In this document: one piece after another, positions 35,436-43,536 of the stretch
Numbering within the stretch: the stretch's first letter is position 1
Layout of the letters: every line of letters begins with the position of its first letter
Origin: Tabrizicola oligotrophica
GTDB taxonomy: Bacteria; Pseudomonadota; Alphaproteobacteria; Rhodobacterales; Rhodobacteraceae
DNA length: 64,000 nt
Direction of reading: 5' to 3'
Assembly (NCBI RefSeq): GCF_011008935.1
Contig: NZ_JAAIVJ010000008.1
Span: 124,001 to 188,000, forward strand
The notes under the pieces: model-generated
Seen by the model: only the letters and a program-made list of their open reading frames with translations
What the model was told of the DNA's origin: nothing
The model's database searches: none
Translations under genes and position numbers: made by a program

Positions 35436-36254
35436 ATGAACGACCTGTTCCAAGATTTCCTGCCCAGCCCGAATTTGCCCGGTCATGTGCATCTGATCGG
35501 CGCCGGACCGGGCGACCCTGAGCTGCTGACCCGCCGCGCGTTGCGGCTGATGGTCGAGGCCGATGTGGTGGTCTACGACCGGCTGGTCAGTCCCGAGATC
35601 ATGGCGCTGATCCCGTCCCATGTGCGGCGGATCGACGTCGGCAAACTGCCGAAGGCCCACAAGCTGCCGCAGGACGGCATCAACGCGCTTCTGGTGGAGC
35701 TTGCCGGCCAGGGCCTGCGTGTAGCGCGGGTGAAGGGTGGCGACCCGTTGATCTTTGGCCGGGGCAGCGAAGAGGCCGAAGCCTGCCGCGCGGCAGGTGT
35801 CGCCTGCGATTACACTCCCGGCATCACCTCCGCGCAGGGCGCGGCCGCATCGACCGGCGTACCGCTGACCCATCGCGGGCTGGCGACCGGCGTGCGCTAT
35901 GTCACAGGTCACCGCGCCAGGGATGGCGCGCTGGATCTTGACTGGACCTCGCTCGCCAGTGCCGACACGACTCTGGTTGTCTATATGGGCGTGGCCAACA
36001 TTGCAGAGATTTCGACGCAGATGATGGCCCATGGCCTTGGCGCGGACACACCGGTTCTGGCAGTGGCCTCCGCCACCACCCCGCGCGAAACCCGGGTGCT
36101 GTCCGATCTCGCCGGTATTGCCGGTGCCATGGCCGACGCCCAGCCCGAAGCCCCGGTGCTGTTCATCATCGGGCGCGTGGTTTCGCTTTATGAACCTGCG
36201 CTTCTGGCTGCCGCCCTTGCCTGCGAGGGCACGGGGATGGCGGCCTATGCTTAG
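35436..36254 (+). CDS. nirE: Uroporphyrinogen-III C-methyltransferase NirE
   Basis: 272-residue SAM-dependent methyltransferase forming precorrin-2, the entry to haem d1. Glycine-rich VHLIGAGPGDPELLTRRALR starts the fold, with VVYDRLVSPEIM, RVKGGDPLIFGRG and DYTPGITSAQGAAASTGVPLTHR following, all CobA/SUMT motifs. The start is placed at the ATG closest to homology; another lies 21 bases upstream. Second gene of the nir operon; a palindromic repeat follows its stop. Confidence 0.93.
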   Translation: MNDLFQDFLPSPNLPGHVHLIGAGPGDPELLTRRALRLMVEADVVVYDRLVSPEIMALIPSHVRRIDVGKLPKAHKLPQDGINALLVELAGQGLRVARVKGGDPLIFGRGSEEAEACRAAGVACDYTPGITSAQGAAASTGVPLTHRGLATGVRYVTGHRARDGALDLDWTSLASADTTLVVYMGVANIAEISTQMMAHGLGADTPVLAVASATTPRETRVLSDLAGIAGAMADAQPEAPVLFIIGRVVSLYEPALLAAALACEGTGMAAYA

Positions 36255-36265
36255 CTGCGCGCGCC

Positions 36266-36330
36266 CCTCGTCGAGCATTTCATGCCCTCCTCGGACGGTG
36301 ACACGACGAGTGCATGACATGCTCGAGGAG
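36266..36330. repeat. Palindromic repeat between nirE and nirC (REP-like)
   Basis: The left arm CGTCGAGCATTTCATGC and right arm GCATGACATGCTCGAGG are imperfect inverted repeats around a loop containing CCTCCTCGG and CGACGAG. The 15-mer TCGAGCATTTCATGC recurs exactly at 61142-61156. The right arm runs into the nirC reading frame. Confidence 0.7.
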
Positions 36331-36621
36331 TGCGCCGTTCTGGTGCTGTTCGCCTTTCCCGCCATGGCCGATGTTTCCGCCGACCGCGCCCGCGCGCTGG
36401 AACACATGGTCACGCAGGATTGCGGCTCCTGCCATGGCCTGACGCTGAAGGGCGGCCTTGGCCGGCCCCTGACCCGCGAGGCGCTGGCCAACGCCGATCC
36501 CGAGGGGCTGACGCTCATCATTCTTGACGGCATTCCCGGCACCGCCATGCCGCCCTGGCGTCCGCTGCTGACCGAAGACGAGGCGCTGTGGATTGCCAAC
36601 TATCTGAAAGGAAAGGACTAG
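36298..36621 (+). CDS. nirC: Cytochrome c NirC
   Basis: Small periplasmic monohaem cytochrome c of the nir operon, with C42-GS-C45-H46 (numbered from this start) and a Met ligand likely in GTAMPPW. In other bacteria it serves as electron donor to NirS or takes part in d1 maturation. The N-terminus is unusual: it is encoded by the palindromic repeat. The GTG start chosen gives MTRRVHDMLEE plus a short hydrophobic stretch (VLVLFAF) and an Ala-x-Ala cleavage site. ATG starts at 36319 (no basic residues) and 36247 (overlapping nirE) are alternatives. Confidence 0.85.
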   Translation: MTRRVHDMLEECAVLVLFAFPAMADVSADRARALEHMVTQDCGSCHGLTLKGGLGRPLTREALANADPEGLTLIILDGIPGTAMPPWRPLLTEDEALWIANYLKGKD

Positions 36622-36624
36622 CCG

Positions 36625-37779
36625 ATGCGCGCCCTTGCCGCTCTCGCCTTTGCGCTGCTGACCTCCACCGCGCTTGCCGCCGATCTACCGCAGGCCGTGG
36701 CCACCGGCGATCTGGGGCTGGTGATCGAACGCGCCAGTGGCAGCCTGGTGCTGATCGACCGCTCGGACCGCGCCGCGCTGGGGCGGATCGAGGGGCTGGG
36801 CGATCTGAGCCACGCCTCGCTGACCTATGCGCCGGACGAACGCTTTGCTTTCGTCTTTGGCCGCGATGGCGGGCTGACCAAGGTGGACCTGCTGACGCGC
36901 ACCATCGCCGCCCGCACCGTGCAGGCCGGCAATTCCATCGGCGGCGCGATTTCCGACGACGGCAAGCTGGTCGCTGTGTCGAATTACGAACCGGGCGGGG
37001 TGAAGGTGTTTGACGCCGAAACGCTGGCGCTGGTGGCCGACATTCCGGCCAAGGGCAAGACCGTGGGGCTGGTCGATGTGCCGGGCCGCCGCTTTGCCTG
37101 GACGGTCTGGGACACCGGCGAGGTGTTTCTCGGCGATTTCTCCGGGGCCGAACCGGCGGTCGAGATGATCGGCAATGCCGGCAAGAACCCCTTCGACGCC
37201 GTGCTGACCGACGACGCCCATACCTTCCTTGTCGGGCTGTTCGGGGAAAAGGGCGTCACGGCCTTCGATCTGTGGAACCCCGCCGCGCCACCGCAGAAAT
37301 TCCTGACCGATTACGGCAAGACCGGCGAGGACATGCCGGTCTACAAGATGCCGCATCTGCAAAGCTGGGCCTTCACCGAGGGGCAATATGCCCTGCCGGC
37401 GGTGGGCCGGCATGAAATCCTCTGGGTCGACCGCGAGAGCCAGACCCAGACCGCCGCGACCCCGGTGCATGGCCAGCCGGTCTTCATCATCGCCCAGCCG
37501 GCCAGCCCCTATGTCTGGGTCAACTTCGCCACCCCGCTCAATGACGTGGTGCAGGTGGTGGACTCGCGCTCCCACGAGGTCGTGGCGACGCTGACCCCCG
37601 GCAAGGCCGTCCTGCACATGGAATTCGCCCCGCGCGGGGCAGAAGTGTGGATTTCGGCCCGCGATGACAATGCAGTGCTGATCTATGACACCCGCACGCG
37701 CGAGAAGGTCGGCGAAGTGCAGGCCGAAGCGCCGAGCGGTATCTTCTTCACCGCCCGCGCCCATCAGACGGGGCTTTAG
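36625..37779 (+). CDS. nirF: Haem d1 biosynthesis protein NirF
   Basis: 384-residue protein with a Sec signal (MRALAALAFALLTSTALA) and a beta-propeller related to the d1 domain of NirS but without a haem c site. It binds late d1 intermediates in the periplasm and is essential for haem d1 synthesis (established for Paracoccus and Pseudomonas). Propeller segments GNSIGGAISDDGKLVAVSNY and KAVLHMEFAPRGAEVWISARDD are visible. It starts 3 bases after nirC. Confidence 0.93.
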   Translation: MRALAALAFALLTSTALAADLPQAVATGDLGLVIERASGSLVLIDRSDRAALGRIEGLGDLSHASLTYAPDERFAFVFGRDGGLTKVDLLTRTIAARTVQAGNSIGGAISDDGKLVAVSNYEPGGVKVFDAETLALVADIPAKGKTVGLVDVPGRRFAWTVWDTGEVFLGDFSGAEPAVEMIGNAGKNPFDAVLTDDAHTFLVGLFGEKGVTAFDLWNPAAPPQKFLTDYGKTGEDMPVYKMPHLQSWAFTEGQYALPAVGRHEILWVDRESQTQTAATPVHGQPVFIIAQPASPYVWVNFATPLNDVVQVVDSRSHEVVATLTPGKAVLHMEFAPRGAEVWISARDDNAVLIYDTRTREKVGEVQAEAPSGIFFTARAHQTGL

Positions 37780-37781
37780 GC

Positions 37782-38759
37782 ATGGACCGGCTTGACCCTC
37801 TCGATGCGCGCCTCTTGGACGAGTTCCAGCGCGACCTGCCGCTGGTTGAACGGCCCTTCGCCGAGATCGGCGGCAGGCTCGGGCTGGATGAGGCCGCAGT
37901 GCTGGCGCGGCTGACGCGGCTGCAGGCGACCGGCGCGGTGGCGCGCGTGGGGGCCACGGTGCGGCCCAACACCGCCGGGGCCTCGACCCTTGCCGCGCTG
38001 GCCGTGCCCGAGGCGCGGATCGACGAGGTGGCGGAATTGGTCGGCGCCGAGCCGGGGGTGAACCATTCCTACCTGCGCGAGGACCACTGGAACCTGTGGT
38101 TCGTGGCCACCGCCCCCGATGGCCCTGCCCTGCAGGCGATGCTGGATCGCATCGGCGCACGATCCGGCTTGCAGGTGCTGGACCTGCGGCTGGTGCAGCC
38201 CTTCAACATCGACCTTGGTTTTCGCTTGACCGGGCAGCCCGCCACCATGGCGCGCGCCACCGGGCATGACCTGTCAGCGCTGACCGAGGCTGATCGCCCC
38301 CTGCTGCATCGCCTGTCGCAGGGCCTGCCGCTGGTGGCGCGGCCCTATGCCGCCCTGGCCGAGGCGCTACAGCGCGACGAGGCCGGGCTTTGCGACCGGA
38401 TCGGCCTGTTGATCGGGGCCGGGGTGATCAGCCGGCTGGGTGTCATCGTCCGCCACCGCGCGCTTGGCTGGACGGCGAATGCCATGGTGGTCTGGACCCT
38501 GCCCGAGGACCGGATTGCCGAGGCCGGCGCGGCGCTTGCCGCGCTGCCCGGCGTGACGCTCTGCTATCAGCGGCGCACAGTGCCGGGGGTCTGGCCCTAT
38601 GGGCTTTACTGCATGATCCATGCCCGCACGCGGGACGAGGCGCTGGCGGTGCTGGCGCGGGCCAGGTGCCTGCCGGGCCTGTCGGCGGCGGCCCATCGGG
38701 TGCTGTTCTCGACCCGCTGCTTCAAGCAATCGGGCGCCCGCCTTGCGGAGGCTGCATGA
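37782..38759 (+). CDS. nirDL: NirDL, fused sirohaem decarboxylase subunits
   Basis: 325 residues, made of two tandem AsnC/Lrp-like units. The first (residues 1-~150) begins LDPLDARLLDEFQRDLPLVERPFAEIGGRLGLDE. The second (~165-325) begins LTEADRPLLHRLSQGLPLVARPYAALAEALQRDE. Each has a winged helix and a RAM-like domain. This is the NirD-NirL fusion. Together with NirG and NirH it decarboxylates sirohaem to 12,18-didecarboxysirohaem in haem d1 synthesis. It is not a DNA-binding regulator despite the fold. Confidence 0.9.
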   Translation: MDRLDPLDARLLDEFQRDLPLVERPFAEIGGRLGLDEAAVLARLTRLQATGAVARVGATVRPNTAGASTLAALAVPEARIDEVAELVGAEPGVNHSYLREDHWNLWFVATAPDGPALQAMLDRIGARSGLQVLDLRLVQPFNIDLGFRLTGQPATMARATGHDLSALTEADRPLLHRLSQGLPLVARPYAALAEALQRDEAGLCDRIGLLIGAGVISRLGVIVRHRALGWTANAMVVWTLPEDRIAEAGAALAALPGVTLCYQRRTVPGVWPYGLYCMIHARTRDEALAVLARARCLPGLSAAAHRVLFSTRCFKQSGARLAEAA

Positions 38760-38760
38760 C

Positions 38761-39234
38761 ATGACACGCCAGGCCCTTCCCCCCGGAACGCTGGACGACA
38801 CGGATCGCCAGCTCCTGAACCTGCTGCAAGAGCCGCTGCCCCTGACCGCCCACCCCTTTGCGGCGGCGGCCGCGGCAACCGGCCTTGCCGAGGACGAGGC
38901 CGTCGCCCGTGTCGCGCGCCTGCGCGAGGTCGGGGCGATCACCCGGTTCGGCCCCTTCCTTGACGCCGCGGCGATGGGCGGAGCCTTCTGCCTGTGCGCC
39001 ATGGCCGTGCCGCCCGGACGGTTCGACGAGGTCGTGACTTTGGTCAATGCACATCCCGAGGTTGCCCATAATTATGAGCGCCAGCACCGCCTGAACATGT
39101 GGTTCGTGCTGGCCTGTGAACGGCCGGAAGGAATCGCAAGGACGGCGGCGCGGATCGGGAAGGAGACCGGGCTGAAGGTTCATCTCTTTCCCAAACTGAA
39201 AGAGTTCTTCATCGGATTCCGGGTTGTTGCATGA
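38761..39234 (+). CDS. nirG: NirG, sirohaem decarboxylase subunit
   Basis: 157-residue AsnC/Lrp-like protein (LDDTDRQLLNLLQEPLPLTAHPFAAAAAATGLAEDEAVARV, then the VAHNYERQHRLNMWFVLACE strand-helix of the RAM-like half). The HNYER motif is typical of these decarboxylase subunits. It starts one base after nirDL ends and overlaps nirH by four bases. An upstream in-frame extension overlaps nirDL and is not used. Confidence 0.88.
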   Translation: MTRQALPPGTLDDTDRQLLNLLQEPLPLTAHPFAAAAAATGLAEDEAVARVARLREVGAITRFGPFLDAAAMGGAFCLCAMAVPPGRFDEVVTLVNAHPEVAHNYERQHRLNMWFVLACERPEGIARTAARIGKETGLKVHLFPKLKEFFIGFRVVA

Positions 39235-39716
39235 AACTGGACGCCACCGACCGCCGCCTTCTGGCCGCCACGGCAAGCGGCCTGCCGCTGACGCTGCGGC
39301 CCTTTGCCGAGGTCGGCACATGGCTGGGCCTGCCCGAGGCCGAGGTGATCGCGCGCTTTGCCGCGCTGCAAGCGGCCGGCATCGTGCGGCGCATCGCAGT
39401 GGCGCCGAACCACTATGCGGTCGGCATGGTCGCCAATGGCATGAGCGTCTGGGATGTCGCCGATGAGGCCGCCGAGGATCTGGGGGCAAGGATCGGCGCG
39501 CTGGGTTTCGTGAGCCATTGCTACCTGCGCCCGCGCAGCCTGCCGGACTGGCCCTACAACCTGTTTGCTATGATCCACGGCACCAGCCGGGACGAGGTCG
39601 AGGCCAAGCGCCAGCAGGTTGCGGCAATCCTTGGTCCCGCGCTGCGGGCTTCGGACATTCTTTATTCCACCCGCATCCTGAAAAAGACCGGGATGCGCCT
39701 TGTCGAGGGGGGCTGA
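39231..39716 (+). CDS. nirH: NirH, sirohaem decarboxylase subunit
   Basis: 161 residues of the same AsnC-like fold (LDATDRRLLAATASGLPLTLRPFAEVGTWLGLPEAEVIARF). FVSHCYLRPRSLPDWPYNLFAMIHG is the NirH-type core, and the C-terminus STRILKKTGMRLVEGG resembles NirL. It forms the decarboxylase complex with NirDL and NirG. The ATG overlaps the nirG stop (ATGA), and nirJ follows three bases on. Confidence 0.88.
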   Translation: MKLDATDRRLLAATASGLPLTLRPFAEVGTWLGLPEAEVIARFAALQAAGIVRRIAVAPNHYAVGMVANGMSVWDVADEAAEDLGARIGALGFVSHCYLRPRSLPDWPYNLFAMIHGTSRDEVEAKRQQVAAILGPALRASDILYSTRILKKTGMRLVEGG

Positions 39717-39719
39717 CCC

Positions 39720-40928
39720 ATGTTCCGCCTGAGCCAGTACATGCAGGAGTTGATCACCCCCACCCCGCCCCGCCGCCGCGCGGGCGAGGTGAAGCCGGTG
39801 GTGATCTGGAACCTGACGCGCACCTGCAACCTGCGCTGCCGGCACTGCTACACCACCAGCGCCGACGTGCCGTTCCCGGGCGAGCTGTCGCATGAGCAGG
39901 CCATGGGCGTGCTGGAGGATCTCAAGGCCTTCGGCATTCCGGCGCTGATCCTGTCGGGGGGCGAACCCTTGTCGCGGTTCGACTTCTTCGACCTTGCGAC
40001 GCGGGCGCGGGAGCTGGGCTTTCGCCACCTGTCGCTGTCGACCAACGGCACCAAGGTTGCCGCCGAGATCGACCGCATCGCCGATCTGGGCTTTGACTAT
40101 GTCGGCATCTCGCTGGACGGTCTGGGGGGGATGAACGACTGGTTCCGCGGCGTCGACGGCGCCTTTGTCTCCGCACTTGCCGGGGTGCGCGCCTGCAAGG
40201 CCAAGGGGGTGAAGGTGGGGCTGCGCTTTACCATCACCGAGGACAACGCCCAGTTCCTGCCCGGCATGCTGGACCTGTGCGAGGCCGAGGGCGTCGACAA
40301 GTTCTACCTGTCGCATCTGGTCTATGCCGGGCGCGGCGACAAGCACCGGGGCGAGGATACCGCACATGCCCGCACGCGGGCGGCAATGGACCTGCTGATC
40401 GAGCGCGCCTGGGCCGGGCTGAACGGCGCCGCGCCGCTTGAGGTCGTCACCGGCAACAACGACGCCGACGCCGTCTACTTCCTGGCCTGGGTGGAGCGGA
40501 ATTTCAGTGCCGAAAAAACCGCGCATGTGCGCAGCCATCTGGAAGCCTGGGGCGGCAATTCCAGCGGCCTCGGTGTCGCCAACATCGATCCGCAGGGCAA
40601 GGTTCACCCCGACACCTACTGGTCGGACTATACCGTGGGCAGCGTCAAGACCGCGCCCTTCTCGCAGCTCTGGACCGGGGCCGACCCGATGCTGGCCGCC
40701 CTTCGCCAGCGCCCGCGCCCGCTGAAGGGGCGCTGCGGCGACTGCGCCTTCAAGGCGGTCTGCGGCGGCAACACCCGCATCCGCGCCTTGCAGGTCACTG
40801 GCGACCCCTGGGCCGAGGATCCGGCCTGCTACCTGTCCAATGCCGAGATCGGGCTGCACGACAGCGCCCGCCTGGGCGTCACGCCATTCCGGGGGAAAAG
40901 CCATGATCCGGCGCATCGGTTCCTTTGA
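39720..40928 (+). CDS. nirJ: NirJ, radical SAM haem d1 synthase
   Basis: 402 residues. The radical SAM cluster ligands are C36-NLR-C40-RH-C43. [26 protein letters not shown] is the GGE segment, and a C-terminal SPASM-like domain carries [12 protein letters not shown] plus further Cys. It replaces propionate side chains of didecarboxysirohaem during haem d1 synthesis. Its last 26 bases overlap the nirN start region. Confidence 0.94.
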   Translation: MFRLSQYMQELITPTPPRRRAGEVKPVVIWNLTRTCNLRCRHCYTTSADVPFPGELSHEQAMGVLEDLKAFGIPALILSGGEPLSRFDFFDLATRARELGFRHLSLSTNGTKVAAEIDRIADLGFDYVGISLDGLGGMNDWFRGVDGAFVSALAGVRACKAKGVKVGLRFTITEDNAQFLPGMLDLCEAEGVDKFYLSHLVYAGRGDKHRGEDTAHARTRAAMDLLIERAWAGLNGAAPLEVVTGNNDADAVYFLAWVERNFSAEKTAHVRSHLEAWGGNSSGLGVANIDPQGKVHPDTYWSDYTVGSVKTAPFSQLWTGADPMLAALRQRPRPLKGRCGDCAFKAVCGGNTRIRALQVTGDPWAEDPACYLSNAEIGLHDSARLGVTPFRGKSHDPAHRFL

Positions 40929-42549
40929 CGCCAGCCGCCGCGCATCGGGCCGACGGTGGACGCTCCGCGGGGGATATTTGGGCCAGTATGAAAGGGCAGG
41001 ACTTGGCCTTCTGCTGGCGCTTCTGGGCGCGGGCATGGCCGGGGCTGCGGAGGCCGGGCCGGACGGGGCGATGATCTACCGCGACCTTTGCGCCGGGTGC
41101 CATGCCGAAACCCGGCTGGGCGGCACCGGGCCGGCGCTCATTCCCGAAAGTCTGGGCCGGCTGAAGGGCGAGAAGCTGGAGGCCGTGATCGGCGCGGGCC
41201 GGGCGATGACGCAGATGCCGGGCTTTGCCGACACGCTCTCGGCCGGGGATATTGCGGCGGTGGCGGCCTATGTCGCGGCGCCGCTGGCCGAAGCCCCGGT
41301 CTGGGGCGCGGCCGAGATCACCGCCACCCGCGCGCTGAACGCCGATTACAAACCCGCCGCCGCGCCGGTGTTCTCGGCCGATCCGATGAACGTGACGCTG
41401 GTGGTGGAAACCGGCGATCACCATGTCTCGGTGCTGGATGGCGACACGTTCGAGGTGCTGGACCGCTTTGCCACGCCCTTTGCCGTGCATGGTGGCCCGA
41501 AATTCAGCCCGGACGGGCGCCATGTCTTCATCATGTCGCGCGATGGCTGGGTGCAGAAATACGACCTGTGGTCGCTGTCGGTGGTGGGTCAGGTGCGCGC
41601 CGGGCTGAACAGCCGCAACATCGCCATGAGCCCGGACGGCAAGTGGCTGGCGGTGGCGAATTACCTGCCGATGAGCCTGACCATCCTGTCGACAGCCGAT
41701 CTGAGCGTGGCGAAGGTGGTGGAGATCACCGGCAAGGACGGCAGCCCGAGCCGGGTTGCCGCCGTCTATCAGGCGCCGCAGCGCAATACGTTCGTGCTGG
41801 CGCTGAAGGACGTGCCGGAGATCTGGGAGATCGCCACGACCGAGGACGGTGGCCCCTATGCCGAAGGTTTCGTGCATTCCAGCGAGGCCGGGGTGGAGGA
41901 AGCCCTGGGCGTCGAACGCGGCCTGTTCGCCCGCCGCCGCATTGCGGTCTCGGCGCCGCTGGACGATTTCTTCTTCAGCCCCGATTACCGCAACCTGATC
42001 GGTGCCAACCGCGAGGGCGAAACCGGGGTGGTGGTGAACCTTGACGTCGGCCGCGAGATTGCCAGCCTGCCCCTGCCCGGCATGCCGCATCTGGGATCGG
42101 GGATCAGCTGGATGCGACAGGGCCGCCGGGTGATGGCGGTGCCGCATCTGAACGAGGGCAGCATCAGCATCATCGACATGGAAGACTGGAGCCTTGTCAA
42201 GGTGATCCACACCTCCGGCCCCGGTTTCTTCCTGCGCAGCCACGCCGGCACGCCATACCTTTGGGCCGATGTCTTTACCGGCGAACACAAGGGCGAGATG
42301 CACATCATCGACAAGCAAAGCCTCGAGGTGGTGAAGGTCATCACCCCCGCGCCGGGCAAGACTGTGGCGCATACCGAATTCACCAAGGACGGCAGCCGGG
42401 CGCTGGTGTCGATCTGGGAGGACGACGGCGCAGTCATCGTCTTTGACGCGGCGACCCAGACCGAGTTGCAGCGGCTGCCGATGCGCAAGCCTTCGGGGAA
42501 ATACAATGTCTGGAACAAGATCAGCTTCGAAGATGGCACCAGCCACTGA
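40903..42549 (+). CDS. nirN: NirN, NirS-like d1 dehydrogenase
   Basis: About 548-residue periplasmic protein resembling NirS, with a haem c site C63-AG-C66-H67 and a d1-type propeller. NirN performs the last step, introducing the acrylate double bond of haem d1, and hands the cofactor to NirS (established in Pseudomonas). The ATG has GGGGGAAAAG upstream. The N-terminal ~30 residues are basic and encoded partly by a dispersed repeat. A TTG at 40978 preceded by GGGGG would give a neater signal peptide. The end overlaps the next gene by 17 bases. Confidence 0.9.
   Translation: MIRRIGSFDASRRASGRRWTLRGGYLGQYERAGLGLLLALLGAGMAGAAEAGPDGAMIYRDLCAGCHAETRLGGTGPALIPESLGRLKGEKLEAVIGAGRAMTQMPGFADTLSAGDIAAVAAYVAAPLAEAPVWGAAEITATRALNADYKPAAAPVFSADPMNVTLVVETGDHHVSVLDGDTFEVLDRFATPFAVHGGPKFSPDGRHVFIMSRDGWVQKYDLWSLSVVGQVRAGLNSRNIAMSPDGKWLAVANYLPMSLTILSTADLSVAKVVEITGKDGSPSRVAAVYQAPQRNTFVLALKDVPEIWEIATTEDGGPYAEGFVHSSEAGVEEALGVERGLFARRRIAVSAPLDDFFFSPDYRNLIGANREGETGVVVNLDVGREIASLPLPGMPHLGSGISWMRQGRRVMAVPHLNEGSISIIDMEDWSLVKVIHTSGPGFFLRSHAGTPYLWADVFTGEHKGEMHIIDKQSLEVVKVITPAPGKTVAHTEFTKDGSRALVSIWEDDGAVIVFDAATQTELQRLPMRKPSGKYNVWNKISFEDGTSH
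40963..40995 (+). repeat. Rhodobacterales-type dispersed repeat in the 5' end of nirN
   Basis: The stretch holds CTCCGCGGGGGATATTTG followed by GGCCAGTATGAAAGG. Motifs of this shape (gene-end GC-rich palindrome, GATATTTG, then ATGAAAGG) recur in Rhodobacteraceae intergenic regions as I recall them. This is the only copy I see here, and it lies inside a coding frame. Confidence 0.45.
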
Positions 42550-42778
42550 GACGCGGCCGATTGGAGGCTGGAAACTGGCGCTGGCGCTTTGGCCCTTCGT
42601 GGCCGGGGCGGTGGCGATCAACCTGTTTCTGGCGGGCCTGATCCTGCATTCGGCGGGCTGGGCCGCGGCCTTCAGCCCGGTGAAGTCGCTGCTCTGGTCC
42701 CTGCCGCTGTCCCTGCCCGCCAACATGGCCGCGCTGGCTTGGGTGCGCCGCCTGATTGCCGAGGCCGAGCGCGGCTGA
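42533..42778 (+). CDS. Small two-helix membrane protein at the end of the nir operon
   Basis: 81 residues with two hydrophobic helices (WPFVAGAVAINLFLAGLILH and VKSLLWSLPLSLPANMAALAWV) joined by a short loop. It overlaps nirN by 17 bases, so it is a translationally coupled member of the nir operon. I do not recognise a named family. A role in haem d1 handling or NirS assembly is possible but not shown by sequence. Confidence 0.7.
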   Translation: MAPATETRPIGGWKLALALWPFVAGAVAINLFLAGLILHSAGWAAAFSPVKSLLWSLPLSLPANMAALAWVRRLIAEAERG

Positions 42779-42791
42779 GGCGGCGCTGCCC

Positions 42792-42805
42792 CTGACAAAA
42801 GTCAA
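42792..42805. promoter_or_regulatory. NNR-type box upstream of cytochrome c2
   Basis: CTGACAAAAGTCAA, one base from TTGAC-N4-GTCAA. It is centred about 64 bases before the cytochrome c2 start, the same distance as at nirS and norC. Confidence 0.7.
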
Positions 42806-42862
42806 GGAAAGTCGGGCGGTTTTCCGCAAGATCGGCAAGGTCTGCATCTGAAAGGAAATCCG

Positions 42863-43276
42863 ATGACCGCCCTCAAATCCGCCCTGCTTGCTGCCCTTGG
42901 CATGGCCTTCGCCCTGCCCGCCCTTGCCGCCGACCCGGCCGCGGGCGAGGCCGAGTTCAAGAAATGCAAATCCTGCCATGCGATCATCGCCCCCGATGGG
43001 ACCGAAATCCAGAAGGGTGGCAAGACCGGGCCGAACCTCTGGGGGCTGGATGGCAAGGCCGTGGGCTCGAGCTCCGATTTCAAATATGGCGAGTCGATTC
43101 TGGCGGCCAATGCGGCGGGCAAGGTCTGGGATGAGGCCAGCCTTGCGACCTATGTCGTCGACCCGTCGGTCTGGCTGCAGGAAGCGACCGGCGATGCCGC
43201 GGCCAAGTCGAAGATGACCTTCAAGCTGACCAAGGGCGCCGAGGACATGGCGGCCTATCTGGTCAGCATCAAGTAA
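42863..43276 (+). CDS. Cytochrome c2 (periplasmic electron carrier)
   Basis: 137 residues. The Sec signal peptide ends ALA/ADPAAG. C35-KS-C38-H39 binds haem, Met118 in KSKMTFKL is the likely sixth ligand, and SCHAIIAPDGTEIQKGGKTGPNLWG closely follows Rhodobacter cytochrome c2. The protein shuttles electrons from bc1 to oxidases, the photosynthetic centre, NirS or NorC. Its position after the nir operon and its NNR-type box suggest a copy dedicated to denitrification. GAAAGGAAA serves as ribosome site. Confidence 0.9.
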   Translation: MTALKSALLAALGMAFALPALAADPAAGEAEFKKCKSCHAIIAPDGTEIQKGGKTGPNLWGLDGKAVGSSSDFKYGESILAANAAGKVWDEASLATYVVDPSVWLQEATGDAAAKSKMTFKLTKGAEDMAAYLVSIK

Positions 43277-43288
43277 GCTGCCGGCGGC

Positions 43289-43531
43289 TCAGCCGCCCTT
43301 GATCCGCTGGATGAGATAGATCTCGGCCCCTTCCGGCAGGGGGGCCGAGAGATTGGTTTCGATCACGCCGTTGACCGAGACCGAGACGCCTGCCTTGATC
43401 ACCGGCTCCAGCCCCGGATGCGCGGCGATCAGCCCGGCAAACATCTGGCGCAGGGTCTGCGCCTCGACCGTCACGACGGTCTGGCCATCGGCAAAGCGCC
43501 GCAGGCCAGACCAGAGGTTGACCTCAACCAC
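43289..43531 (-). CDS. MoaD/ThiS-like beta-grasp protein
   Basis: 80-residue ubiquitin-like protein ending in Gly-Gly (IQRIKGG), the tail adenylated and thiocarboxylated in MoaD/ThiS. NLWSGLRRFADGQ and ISVNGVIE-like VSVNGVIETNL strands fit the fold. The GTG start lies 5 bases after the molybdenum hydroxylase large-subunit gene, so it is the last gene of that operon. It could supply sulfur for molybdopterin or for the terminal sulfido ligand; a dedicated role is inference. Confidence 0.75.
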   Translation of the reverse strand: MVEVNLWSGLRRFADGQTVVTVEAQTLRQMFAGLIAAHPGLEPVIKAGVSVSVNGVIETNLSAPLPEGAEIYLIQRIKGG

Positions 43532-43536
43532 GCGCC

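Noticed and set aside
36031-36297. Upstream extension of nirC overlapping the end of nirE
   Set aside because: It is out of frame with nirE and encodes low-complexity Arg/Pro/Ser sequence with no similarity to cytochromes; only the last part next to the haem domain is plausible as signal peptide.
37782-39716. Lrp/AsnC transcription regulators
   Set aside because: The fold is AsnC-like, but position in the nir operon and the HNYER-type motifs identify sirohaem decarboxylase subunits.
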